A DNA stretch of 11,148 nt from an uncultured Cytophagaceae bacterium (lineage in GTDB: Bacteria; Bacteroidota; Bacteroidia; Cytophagales; Microscillaceae): NCBI GenBank assembly GCA_937899305.1, contig CALDJV010000361.1:1-11148 (forward strand), written 5' to 3'. The notes beneath the pieces were generated by a model. It saw only the letters and a program-made list of their open reading frames with translations. It had not been told where the DNA came from and did no database searches. Shown here piece after piece: positions 1-7,380 of this stretch. Every line of letters starts with the position of its first letter. Within the stretch, counting starts at the first letter, position 1. A program made the position numbers and the translations under genes.

Positions 1-395
1 GCATAGATACGGTGGCTTCCAGCGAAAGTTTCTGGACTTTTTTGGGGATAGACGAGGGCGTAAGAGTCGCACGAAAGTTTCTGAAAAAGTACGAAAAGAA
101 AGAAGGCCAAGTATTCGGCAAAAAGCACAAAAATATGGTGTACGAATACAGCATGGAGGCCCAAAACTTCAAGTCTAAACCCATCGAGTTGGTCATCAAA
201 GATCAACTACCCATTGCCCAAAACGATGAGATCAAGGTACAGTTACTGGCCCCCCACTACACCGAAGACACTCCTCAGCTTAAAATAAACAAGCTCAAAT
301 ACCTGGAGTGGACTCATCGGTTAGATTCAGGTCAGGATTTGAAAATTCCTTTTACGTTTTCTATTACTTTTCCGAACGACGTATGGCTGAAATAA
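1..395 (+). CDS. DUF4139 domain protein (MuiA-like), C-terminal part, cut by window edge
   Basis: The frame is open from the first base (codons in phase with position 3) to the TAA at 393-395, so this is the 3' end of a longer gene and the GTG at 12 is not a start. The roughly 130 visible residues align without large gaps to the last part of the intact paralog at 3154-4770. Shared blocks are FWTFLGID, KFLKKYEKKEG, VYEY, DQLPI, IKV, YLEW and LKIPF, with about half the positions identical by eye. This is the end of the DUF4139 domain of proteins annotated as mucoidy inhibitor MuiA family; their biochemical role is not established. The tail differs from the family ending: it stops at PNDVWLK, where the other copies continue through an EYP motif to a GL or GLV end. 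The gene is convergent with the WG-repeat gene, with only seven bases between the stops and no terminator. Confidence 0.88.
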   Translation, partial: IDTVASSESFWTFLGIDEGVRVARKFLKKYEKKEGQVFGKKHKNMVYEYSMEAQNFKSKPIELVIKDQLPIAQNDEIKVQLLAPHYTEDTPQLKINKLKYLEWTHRLDSGQDLKIPFTFSITFPNDVWLK

Positions 396-402
396 TCTTC
401 AA

Positions 403-2640
403 TCATCGTTTTCGTTTCGGAAGTTGAAAGTTAACAATGAAGATTTCTTTTTGCTCGTCGGCCCATTCCATGCCTACTGCCGGAGTCCACCGAGGGGCCG
501 ACTTCAACAAACGAATGGCTTCTTGATTGCACCCATACCCCAACCCTTCCAGTACCTGGATCTTGATGAGTTGGCCTCGTTCATCTACTACTGCCGACAG
601 TATTACCTCCCCTTCTACTTTGTATCGTCGGGCTCTTTTGGGGTAGCGCAGGCTATCTTTCAAATACTGTTCAAAACCACGGGGTTTCTGTGCTTTAGCT
701 ACTCGTTTATCGGTTTTATTTGTCTTGTTATTTATAACATTCATGTCTACCATTGGTGGGGGAAGTTCGTTATACTCGCTGCTCATCTCAATCAATGTTC
801 TATTGGCAAACTCTTGGGCATTGGCCGCCCCTTGGTATTTGCCTTTTTGGTCAATGTAAAAGTATTTACCTGCTCTTTGTACTATTGCTTTGTCGTTGAC
901 AAATTTGCCCACCCTCTGGTATACAAAAGCAAGCGGTTCTTTGCCCCCCTGATTTACATATCCCCAACGATTGGTCCCTTTGGATGCAAGCAGATAGACA
1001 TCTTCTTTATAATAGTCTTCAGGGTAAGCCAAATAGGTATAACGAAAGTTAGTCAGAAACTGCTTTTTTAGGGCATCGTACAACGCATAACGCCCCCCTT
1101 TTTTCACAATCAAGGGCGCACTAGAATTAGGGTGATCCATCGTTACTTGATCATAAATAATAGGTAAAATCACCTGATCATCCCAACGAACTACTCCCTG
1201 ACGATTACCTTTACTTACCACAAACAAACTAGGGTGTTTTCGGCTTGGGCTGTACACCTTCAAAGTATCATACTTGACGGGTATCACTACTTTGCCTAAG
1301 GTGTCTAAAATACCATACAAATTGTTTTTTTTGACCTTGATGAGTTGTCGTCTCAAGTAACGTACTTGATCATACTTAATGGGTACCATTACTTTACCCG
1401 AGGTGTCTAAAATGCCATACAAATTGTTTTTCTTGACCTTGATGAGTTGTCGCCTCAAGCAACGTACTTCATCATAAATTGCCGGGACCACCAATTTTCC
1501 TTGGGTGTTAACGTACACTGTTTTTCCATTTTTTCGCGCAAAAATCAAGGATGTTTCCCGGATAATTCTGCCCACGCTTTCATAGTCAAATTTGGTCAAT
1601 AGTTTTCCTCGAGCCCCATCATACAAGGCATACCGTGTTCCCTTTTTTAACCATAACAAGCAGCGATATTCTTGATACCTTCGCTCTAATGATATGATCT
1701 CGTCGTATTGGGCAGGTACAATCATCTGCCCTCCTTCGAAAATACCCATTCCTTGATCGGTATAGCATTCCCCCAACAACGTTCTTTTATTGAGTATTTC
1801 GATGCGCTTGTATTTGGGAGCCAACAACACCTTTCCATCCGCGTCATAAAGTCCTTTTAACCCGTTTTTAGTCACCAAAAAAGAAGGCGAGGAATAAATG
1901 TATCGTCCTACTCGCTGGACCGAATCATAGACTGCTTTTAACAGGATGTTACCATATTTGCCAAACAATCCATACTGTTTGCCCTTGTAATACTTATACA
2001 ACTTGGGGGTGGTGCTATACACTTGGATGCTATCGTAGATGCAAGGCAATACCTCGTCATTTTTTCCTCCTACTTTTATCTTTTCTCTTACCAATCCCCA
2101 TTTTCCGGCTCGAATGGTTTTGTATACGTCCTGTTCTTCGTTGCCGGGTAATTGCCAGAGATCATCGTACTTAAAGTCTACCCATACTTTGTCATTTTTA
2201 TCTACAATGCCCGTCGCTTGGTTCAAGGTGGCTTTATAGCGTGACCTGCCATCTACGACAAAACCATCAAGGCGAGTATATTTGAAGGGGATGGTTTGAT
2301 CCCCAAAATCAGTAAACAGACCGTATTTTTTGCCTTTCTTTACTCGAAAGTATACCCGGTAATGGGTGATTTGAGCTTGCACTTCCTGGTACTTTACTGG
2401 AACGATTACCCTTCCAATTCCATCAATTAAGCCGTATTTTCCTTTTCTGGATACCTTGGCTGCTTCTTGGCGATAGCCCTCGGCATAATCATAAATTGGT
2501 TTGATGATGATACGACCGTTTGCGTTTTTATATCCCCACTTTTCTTTTTTGCCAGAAGTTTTAAATGGCACCAAGCTTTGGCTCTGCCCGGAGAAAATTG
2601 GTAATAAATAGATGAGGAGTGATAAATAGATTGCTTTCAT
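403..2640 (-). CDS. Secreted WG-repeat protein with TonB-type C-terminal domain
   Basis: The 745-residue protein starts with a signal peptide (MKAIYLSLLIYLLPIFSG, about residues 1-21) without a lipobox cysteine, so export to the periplasm or beyond is expected. About 16 WG-type repeats follow (pattern WG/YG-[LIFY]-[ILVY]-D..G..[IV].P..YD), covering roughly residues 30-610. The last ~100 residues match the TonB C-terminal fold: YLKDSLRYPKRARR, a VEGEV strand, VDERGQL, LEGLGYGCNQEAIRLL and PRWTPA. Such domains normally contact outer-membrane TonB boxes, but here there is no N-terminal membrane anchor after signal cleavage. I start at the ATG at 2640 because AAAGGA lies 9 bases upstream and the signal peptide then begins properly; a GTG seven codons earlier (2661) is the alternative. 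WG repeats are usually seen as interaction scaffolds; the ligand here is unknown. Two adjacent repeats are a recent duplication. Confidence 0.9.
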   Translation of the reverse strand: MKAIYLSLLIYLLPIFSGQSQSLVPFKTSGKKEKWGYKNANGRIIIKPIYDYAEGYRQEAAKVSRKGKYGLIDGIGRVIVPVKYQEVQAQITHYRVYFRVKKGKKYGLFTDFGDQTIPFKYTRLDGFVVDGRSRYKATLNQATGIVDKNDKVWVDFKYDDLWQLPGNEEQDVYKTIRAGKWGLVREKIKVGGKNDEVLPCIYDSIQVYSTTPKLYKYYKGKQYGLFGKYGNILLKAVYDSVQRVGRYIYSSPSFLVTKNGLKGLYDADGKVLLAPKYKRIEILNKRTLLGECYTDQGMGIFEGGQMIVPAQYDEIISLERRYQEYRCLLWLKKGTRYALYDGARGKLLTKFDYESVGRIIRETSLIFARKNGKTVYVNTQGKLVVPAIYDEVRCLRRQLIKVKKNNLYGILDTSGKVMVPIKYDQVRYLRRQLIKVKKNNLYGILDTLGKVVIPVKYDTLKVYSPSRKHPSLFVVSKGNRQGVVRWDDQVILPIIYDQVTMDHPNSSAPLIVKKGGRYALYDALKKQFLTNFRYTYLAYPEDYYKEDVYLLASKGTNRWGYVNQGGKEPLAFVYQRVGKFVNDKAIVQRAGKYFYIDQKGKYQGAANAQEFANRTLIEMSSEYNELPPPMVDMNVINNKTNKTDKRVAKAQKPRGFEQYLKDSLRYPKRARRYKVEGEVILSAVVDERGQLIKIQVLEGLGYGCNQEAIRLLKSAPRWTPAVGMEWADEQKEIFIVNFQLPKRKR
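1269..1472 (-). repeat. 102-bp tandem duplication inside the WG-repeat gene
   Basis: Two adjacent copies (about 1269-1370 and 1371-1472) have a period of exactly 102 bases, or 34 codons. Both encode LRRQLIKVKKNNLYGILDT followed by GKV..P.KYD, and the DNA is nearly identical. The other WG repeats in the protein are far more diverged, so this pair reflects recent unit duplication. Confidence 0.9.
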
Positions 2641-2649
2641 GTAATTTGA

Positions 2650-2655
2650 TCCTTT
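2650..2655 (-). promoter_or_regulatory. Ribosome binding site deciding the WG-gene start
   Basis: AAAGGA on the - strand ends 9 bases before the ATG at 2640. It favours that ATG over the in-frame GTG at 2661, which would add seven residues in front of the signal peptide. Confidence 0.5.
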
Positions 2656-2661
2656 GTACAC

Positions 2662-2999
2662 TGTAAATTAAGTAAGTTGTTGATTTACTCGAGGTTATTT
2701 TGTTTTCTGACGATCTTCAAAAAATTGAGCATAGCCAACAGCTACGAGATATTTTTTAAGAGAAGTCAGGGGGCAAAAGAAACCGAGGAAATCGTAAGAT
2801 ATTTAGTTTACATTGTACTTTGTAGTAGATGATAAGTAAATTTAAGAAATCCCTCCCCAAAAATCAGCTTGATACTCATAAATTTAAGAGAAAACCAACC
2901 ATTCATAAACCCAAGCCAACTCGCCACCAAGATTTACCTGAAATTAATAGTTTTTTGATATCATAACCAGTAGTTTAATGTGGACAATATTCAGAAAAA
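2662..2999. promoter_or_regulatory. Divergent intergenic region between the WG gene and the DUF4139 remnant
   Basis: This AT-rich stretch must contain the promoter of the WG-repeat gene (read leftward) and possibly the old promoter of the DUF4139 genes. I found no convincing TAnnTTTG box with a properly spaced upstream TTTG. The only coding-like content is a possible 45-codon basic ORF at 2829-2966. No repeat or strong hairpin was seen. Confidence 0.4.
2829..2966 (+). CDS. Possible small basic peptide gene (45 aa), uncertain
   Basis: An ATG at 2829 opens 45 codons to a TAA at 2964-2966; an in-frame TAG directly precedes the ATG, so it cannot extend upstream. The peptide begins MISKFKKSLPKNQLDTHKFK, is rich in Lys, Pro and His (a middle stretch reads KPTIHKPKPTRH) and ends SFLIS. 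It has no signal peptide or membrane segment. Codon content (CTC, CCC, CGC, CAC) looks more like the neighbouring genes than like the surrounding AT-rich spacer, which is why I list it. No Shine-Dalgarno site is visible, but these are weak in this phylum. An open stretch of this length can arise by chance, and I recognise no family. It could also be an eroded remnant of a larger gene. Confidence 0.25.
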   Translation: MISKFKKSLPKNQLDTHKFKRKPTIHKPKPTRHQDLPEINSFLIS

Positions 3000-3098
3000 A
3001 TGGAAACGCTCAACTCATTAACTTCTGGCGAAAAAATCGTCATCCCGTTTAGTTTTGCCATCGAGTATCCTGAAGGCACTGATGTGATGGGCTTGTAA
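3000..3098 (+). pseudogene. DUF4139 gene remnant: N-terminus fused to C-terminal tail by a large internal deletion
   Basis: The ATG at 3000 opens 32 codons ending in TAA at 3096-3098. The first six residues, METLNS, equal the start of the intact paralog at 3154 (15 of 18 bases shared). The rest, SGEKIVIPFSFAIEYPEG then GL, matches the last ~25 residues of the family (compare PGEELKIPFKFAVEYP in the intact copy). About 500 codons between the two ends are missing, yet the joint stays in frame. The tail differs in sequence from both other copies in the window, so this was a third paralog and not a fragment of either. It lies 55 bases before the intact gene, same strand, as expected for an old tandem array. 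A functional 32-residue product is unlikely. Confidence 0.8.
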
Positions 3099-3153
3099 CT
3101 TAAATTTTACTATTTTTAAGTCAACTAATCGAATCAAAAATTACCTACTTACA

Positions 3154-4770
3154 ATGGAAACACTGAATTCAAAAATTACTAAAGTCACCGTATTTAAAGA
3201 CCGCGCCGAAGTGACTCGCGAAGCCCAACAAAGCAGTTTGGCTCCTGGCGAATACCACCTGGTATTTGACAAACTTCCCAAAAATATAGATCAAAACAGT
3301 ATCCAGGTCAATGGAAAAGGCCACGCTACCCTCTCTAATGTAAAATTTGAAACGGTGTACTATGAAGAATCGCCCGATGAAGATCGACGAAAACTGTATG
3401 AAGAACAACAAAGCATTCAGGACGAAATTCGCCAGTTAGAAGATCAAATTACTCGTCTAGGCAAAGAAAAAGAGTTTGTGGATGGAATAGGTAAAAAACT
3501 CATTACTCCTGCTTCCCACGAAACTACTCTAGAGCTCGATCCCCAAAAATGGGCCAACATGCTGGGATACTTTAAACAAGAACTGGAAAAAGTAGATCAG
3601 GCCATCTTTGAGGTAGAAAAAAACAAACGAACTTGGGACAACAAACTCTCTAAGGTATCAAGTCATATTCAGCTACTGGGCAAGGGCAAACGCTTGAGCA
3701 AAAACCAAGTCACAGTTTGGGTAGAAGTCACTCAGGAAACCAACCTATTGCTTGAGCTCTCTTACATTGTACACAATGCCAGTTGGCGCCCAGTGTACGA
3801 TTTACGGGTATCTACCGAGGATAAACGCATGCACATTACTTACAATGCCTTTGTTACCCAAAATACGGGTGAAAATTGGGAAGACGTGCAACTTAAGATT
3901 TCCACGGCTCAACCTCAAATCAGCGGTGAACAGCCCAATTTGTCGCCTTGGCGCATCAATATCAAAGTTCCTAAACCACCTGCCCCCTCAATGCCAGGTG
4001 CAAGGGCCATGTCAAACATGATGGAGCCTCCTATGGCGCAAATGTTTACCAGTGAAAGCGACCGTATGGTGATGGATATAGATGAAGCGGAAGATTTGAT
4101 CATGGCTAAACCTGCCTCGACAGTAGAAACTGGAGCCACTTCAGTATTTTTTAGCATCGCTGGGCAACACCTTGTCAAAAGCGATGGCACCGAGCATAAA
4201 GTTACGATTATGCAAGAAGACTTTTCGGCTCACTTTCGCTATTCTACCGTACCCAAGCTATCGCCTTATGCTTACCTCAAGGCCAAAGTACGCAACGAAA
4301 CGGCTTACCCTTTTTTGGCTGGGAGTACCAATGTTTTTCTGGATAACAACTTTGTGGCCAACTCAGCCATGGAGGCCGTAGCACCTACTGAAGCATTCTG
4401 GACTTTCTTGGGGATAGACCAAGGCTTTAAGATTGACCATAAATTCCTGAAAAAATACGAAAAAAAGGAAGGCGGTATTTTTAGCAAAAAAACCCAAAAC
4501 ATTGTCTATGAGTACTTGATTGAAATTAAAAACAACAAAAAAACCCAGGAAGAAATTGTAGTATGGGATCAATTGCCTATTTCGGGCAACGATGACATCA
4601 AGGTGCATTTGATGGACCCTACCTACAAAGAAGACAGCGATAAAATCAAGAAAAATGAGTTTGAATATCTAGAATGGTTTTTCAAGCCCAATCCCGGTGA
4701 AGAGCTTAAGATTCCATTCAAGTTTGCGGTAGAATATCCCCGTGACAAACAAGTAGAAGGATTGGTTTAA
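3154..4770 (+). CDS. DUF4140/DUF4139 domain protein (mucoidy inhibitor MuiA family)
   Basis: This is a complete 538-residue protein without signal peptide or membrane segment, so probably cytoplasmic. Residues 5-65 form the DUF4140 part (ITKVTVFKDRAEVTREA, then a PGEYHLVFDKLP stretch and SIQVNGKG). Residues ~75-170 are a charged coiled coil (EEQQSIQDEIRQLEDQI). The DUF4139 region from ~185 to the end carries the family marks YIVHNASWRPVYDLRV, QNTGENWEDVQLKISTAQP and a C-terminal FWTFLGID...LKIPF..AVEYP block. A Pro/Met-rich linker lies at about 270-300. Length is typical of the family. The biochemical function is unknown; the family name comes from an effect on mucoidy. TATTTTTA at 3111-3118 is a weak candidate -7 box. 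It is the only intact member of the array here, and its start is confirmed by the shared METLNS of the remnant upstream. Confidence 0.93.
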   Translation: METLNSKITKVTVFKDRAEVTREAQQSSLAPGEYHLVFDKLPKNIDQNSIQVNGKGHATLSNVKFETVYYEESPDEDRRKLYEEQQSIQDEIRQLEDQITRLGKEKEFVDGIGKKLITPASHETTLELDPQKWANMLGYFKQELEKVDQAIFEVEKNKRTWDNKLSKVSSHIQLLGKGKRLSKNQVTVWVEVTQETNLLLELSYIVHNASWRPVYDLRVSTEDKRMHITYNAFVTQNTGENWEDVQLKISTAQPQISGEQPNLSPWRINIKVPKPPAPSMPGARAMSNMMEPPMAQMFTSESDRMVMDIDEAEDLIMAKPASTVETGATSVFFSIAGQHLVKSDGTEHKVTIMQEDFSAHFRYSTVPKLSPYAYLKAKVRNETAYPFLAGSTNVFLDNNFVANSAMEAVAPTEAFWTFLGIDQGFKIDHKFLKKYEKKEGGIFSKKTQNIVYEYLIEIKNNKKTQEEIVVWDQLPISGNDDIKVHLMDPTYKEDSDKIKKNEFEYLEWFFKPNPGEELKIPFKFAVEYPRDKQVEGLV

Positions 4771-4791
4771 TATTCATTGTTAGGTTGTTTG

Positions 4792-4837
4792 ATGGCTATA
4801 TGGTTTTGTTATGCATTAAACCTCACCATATAGTCAT
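4792..4837 (+). terminator. Stem-loop after the DUF4139 gene
   Basis: ATGGCTATATGG (4792-4803) pairs with CCATATAGTCAT (4826-4837) with one G-T wobble across a 22-base loop. The stem is AT-rich and lacks a clear T tract, so it is a probable 3' end structure, not a strong intrinsic terminator. Confidence 0.45.
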
Positions 4838-4901
4838 TAAGTAACGCTTTCAAAATAAGACGACTTGGTCTATATTACGTAAAATCAGTTAACTATAAAA
4901 T

Positions 4902-6020
4902 ATGAAGTATATGTTGACTAACCTCTTTTTAAGCTTTTTGGATGCGTTCTTTTCCCTACCCGTTTGGATGCATATTCTCCTGCTCATTGTCTGGATCATT
5001 TTACTACGGTATTTGGTGTTGCGTATCAAAGCCCATGCTGCATTTGTGGTAGTAGCGTTTTTGATAGGCGGTGTGGGTACTCCCATTACCTTGATGGTTC
5101 TCAACAATGGTTATTGGGGTTATGGTTATTTGCACGAAAGCCGGATTCCTTACTTTGGTGCTTCGGCTCGTTATTTGGCCATCAACGATTTGTATGTTAC
5201 TCATAGCAAAGGAGGTAAAAGTCATTACCATCATCGTTTGTACTTGATAGATGCAGTGCAAGGAGATATTTTATTCAAAAAACCGCTCGATGGAGGCATC
5301 AGTCAATTATCGCTAAGCAATGGTCGGTTATTGGTAAATGCAGGTAAAAAAAGTCAATACTTTTCACTTGAAGGCAAGTCTCGTCAGGCTTTTGACGAAA
5401 AACGCCTCAAGGACTTACCAGAATTGAAAGGAGGTATTTTCAAATATGGTTACAACGCCAACACCAATCAAGCTTGGGCCATCAATAAACAGGGAGAAAA
5501 GTTTTTTTACAATGGCACTACAATGAAACGAGAACTGGAACGTGCCCAAAATAGCACTCCCAAAAGTTATTTTAAGCAAATTGAGCCTACATCCAGGTTT
5601 CGCTTCACCACTGGCCCATCAAAACGAAGCTATGGCTCATCACTGGTTCATTGCCCGGTAACCCTCCGGGGACGCGTTCGACAAAAGTTGATTCTGGAAG
5701 ATGGGCAACGAATAGAACAATTTTTTGTATACGGAAAGATTCAAATGTACTTCCCCCAGGCAGAAATGGCTTTGATTAAAAGTTATGAAAGTACCGACAA
5801 AAAACAATTGAAGCTCACCGCGGTCAACAAACAAGGGAAGGTACTTTGGCAAAAGACGCAACTACAACTTGGGGTCAAAGATTTTTACAGTTATTCCAAG
5901 CCTGTCATTTCTTACATTACTCCTGCCTTATACGGTGGCGATTTTATTATTTTGATTGGAGGATACTTACATCGAATGGATCCTAAAACGGGCGTCATGC
6001 GCTGGCAAACGAGGTTATAA
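4902..6020 (+). CDS. Two-TM membrane protein with large PQQ/propeller-like domain, paralog 1
   Basis: The 372-residue protein has hydrophobic helices at about 21-42 and 46-67, separated by a short basic loop (RIKAH). By the positive-inside rule that loop is cytoplasmic and the ~300-residue C-terminal part periplasmic. Right after the second helix is the strongly conserved LNNGYWGYGYLHE. The soluble part resembles PQQ-type propeller repeats: LYLIDAVQGDILFKKPL, GKVLWQKTQ and the final MDPKTGVMRWQTRL repeat a 'G-x-[IV]-[LM]-[FW]-x' pattern. I do not recognise a named family, and no enzyme motif is visible. The gene directly precedes a paralog with a one-base gap, so both are probably co-transcribed and may act together, perhaps as a heteromer. 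The start at 4902 has an A-rich leader; the ATG at codon 4 is possible. No good promoter box was found upstream. Confidence 0.85.
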   Translation: MKYMLTNLFLSFLDAFFSLPVWMHILLLIVWIILLRYLVLRIKAHAAFVVVAFLIGGVGTPITLMVLNNGYWGYGYLHESRIPYFGASARYLAINDLYVTHSKGGKSHYHHRLYLIDAVQGDILFKKPLDGGISQLSLSNGRLLVNAGKKSQYFSLEGKSRQAFDEKRLKDLPELKGGIFKYGYNANTNQAWAINKQGEKFFYNGTTMKRELERAQNSTPKSYFKQIEPTSRFRFTTGPSKRSYGSSLVHCPVTLRGRVRQKLILEDGQRIEQFFVYGKIQMYFPQAEMALIKSYESTDKKQLKLTAVNKQGKVLWQKTQLQLGVKDFYSYSKPVISYITPALYGGDFIILIGGYLHRMDPKTGVMRWQTRL

Positions 6021-6021
6021 G

Positions 6022-7131
6022 ATGGTATACTCAAAGATAGTCTTGCTCAATATTTTGGATGCCTTTTACTCCCTTCCAATATTCGTTCATGTCCTATTGT
6101 TTGTTGGAGTTGCACTGGGCGTGGTGTATTTACTGATCAAAAGCAAAAAACCTTCGTCTAAACCAGTTGTTATGCTGCTGGTGATACTTACTATGGGTGG
6201 GTTAATTGCACTACCAGTCTCTTTGATGTTATTAAACAACTACTACTGGGGTTATGGGTACTTGCACGAAAACAAAGTGTCTTATTTTGGAGTTTCAGGC
6301 TCATATATTGTCATTGGTGATTATAAAAAGTCTGGGCAAAGTCGAAATCAACATCGCGTATATCTGGTGGATGCTCAAAACGGGAAAATTCTATTCAAAA
6401 AACCAATAAAAGGCCAAGCCAGCGTAAAAAGCGTATCGTTTGGAGATAACCAATTGGTTGTAAAATCAAAAGGCAGGACTCAGTATCTTTCTTTGACAGG
6501 CAAGCCTCAGAAGCCTATAAATAAAAACCAGTTAATAGCGTTGCCTGAACTCAAAAATGGTATTTTCAAATATGGATACAATGCCTCTAGCAACCAGGTT
6601 TGGGCCATGAACAAAACAGGTGAAAAATACTTTTACAACGCAACCACACTACAACGTGAATCAGAAAAAATAACCGCACCTACCTCTAACAACACTTTCA
6701 AAACAGTTCCACCCTTACGCGAAACGCATTTTACTACCTACAAGCAAGGCTCACTTGGGTATTGTCCATTGACCCTCAAAGGTAAAATTCGTCAACAATT
6801 GGTTTTAGAAAACGGCCAGCGTACCAAGCTGTATTTCGTATATGGTCAACTCCAGCAATATTTTCCAAAAGCCCAAGTAGTCCTTATTCAAAGTTATCAG
6901 ACAACTGACAAAAAGGAATTGCAACTCACTGCAGTCAACTTACAAGGAAAAATACTGTGGCAAAAATCTCAGAAAGCCTTGGAGGTCAAAGATTTTTTCA
7001 GCTATTCCAGGTTGAAGGTTTCCTATGTTGCCCCCGAAACATTTGGCCACGACTTTGTCATTTTAATGGGTGGCTTCCTCCTGCGGATTGACTCTAAAAC
7101 TGGGACGATGCGCTGGAAAACGAGGTTGTGA
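6022..7131 (+). CDS. Two-TM membrane protein with large PQQ/propeller-like domain, paralog 2
   Basis: The 369-residue protein aligns with the preceding gene over its whole length, about half of positions being identical by eye. Shared blocks include LDAFYSLP, WGYGYLHE, ILFKKP, LPELKNGIFKYGYNA, STDKK/TTDKK, LTAVN and a terminal KTGTMRWKTRL. Membrane helices are at about 20-39 and 48-71; the loop between them is strongly basic (IKSKKPSSK), placing the large domain in the periplasm. I chose the ATG at 6022 over the upstream in-frame TTG at 5956, which would overlap the previous gene by 65 bases. The ATG follows that gene's TAA by one base, has GAGG about 9 bases upstream, and gives an N terminus homologous to paralog 1. 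The role is unknown; the pair looks like a tandem duplication kept under selection. Confidence 0.86.
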   Translation: MVYSKIVLLNILDAFYSLPIFVHVLLFVGVALGVVYLLIKSKKPSSKPVVMLLVILTMGGLIALPVSLMLLNNYYWGYGYLHENKVSYFGVSGSYIVIGDYKKSGQSRNQHRVYLVDAQNGKILFKKPIKGQASVKSVSFGDNQLVVKSKGRTQYLSLTGKPQKPINKNQLIALPELKNGIFKYGYNASSNQVWAMNKTGEKYFYNATTLQRESEKITAPTSNNTFKTVPPLRETHFTTYKQGSLGYCPLTLKGKIRQQLVLENGQRTKLYFVYGQLQQYFPKAQVVLIQSYQTTDKKELQLTAVNLQGKILWQKSQKALEVKDFFSYSRLKVSYVAPETFGHDFVILMGGFLLRIDSKTGTMRWKTRL

Positions 7132-7187
7132 ATCAATCAACTCAGCGGTTTCGCCGAAAAACAATCAGTTAAATATCCAAAATTCAT

Positions 7188-7220
7188 TTCATTTGGTCTC
7201 CTATGGCAAGACCAAATGAG
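7188..7220 (+). terminator. Stem-loop after the paralog pair
   Basis: CATTTGGTCT (7190-7199) and AGACCAAATG (7209-7218) form a perfect 10-bp stem with a 9-base loop, extended outward by a T-A pair and a T-G wobble. No T run follows on the + strand, so termination or 3'-end protection are both possible. Confidence 0.5.
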
Positions 7221-7233
7221 GGCAATGATATGC

Positions 7234-7271
7234 AAAAAAAACACTTCCCAGCTACAAGCCAGAAAGTGTTT
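7234..7271 (-). terminator. Intrinsic terminator of the four-TM membrane protein gene
   Basis: Read on the - strand, AAACACTT (7271-7264) and AAGTGTTT (7246-7239) form an 8-bp stem with a 17-base loop, running into a T8 tract (A run at 7234-7241 on the + strand). It lies about 110 bases past the stop at 7381. Confidence 0.7.
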
Positions 7272-7380
7272 GGTGATCTATCCATTTATAATTGATGTAC
7301 TTTTTAAGTTAGTTAGGTTTTGTAGACTCAAATAATTTGAAGGTAATAAGCTACAAGCCGCAAGTCATATTATCATAGTG

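Noticed and set aside
12..395. GTG at 12 as the start of a 127-residue gene
   Set aside because: The frame is open to base 1 and the sequence aligns to the interior of the DUF4139 paralog, so the gene begins outside the window.
424..1071. 215-codon + strand frame opposite the WG-repeat gene
   Set aside because: Antisense shadow: the - strand frame carries a clear TonB-type domain and WG repeats, while this one shows no recognisable domain.
2641..2661. Seven-codon N-terminal extension of the WG-repeat gene from a GTG
   Set aside because: It would push the signal peptide inward and cover the AAAGGA ribosome site; the ATG at 2640 is better.
5956..6021. TTG start giving paralog 2 a 22-residue extension overlapping paralog 1
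   Set aside because: The extension has no homology to paralog 1's N terminus and the ATG at 6022 directly follows the previous stop.
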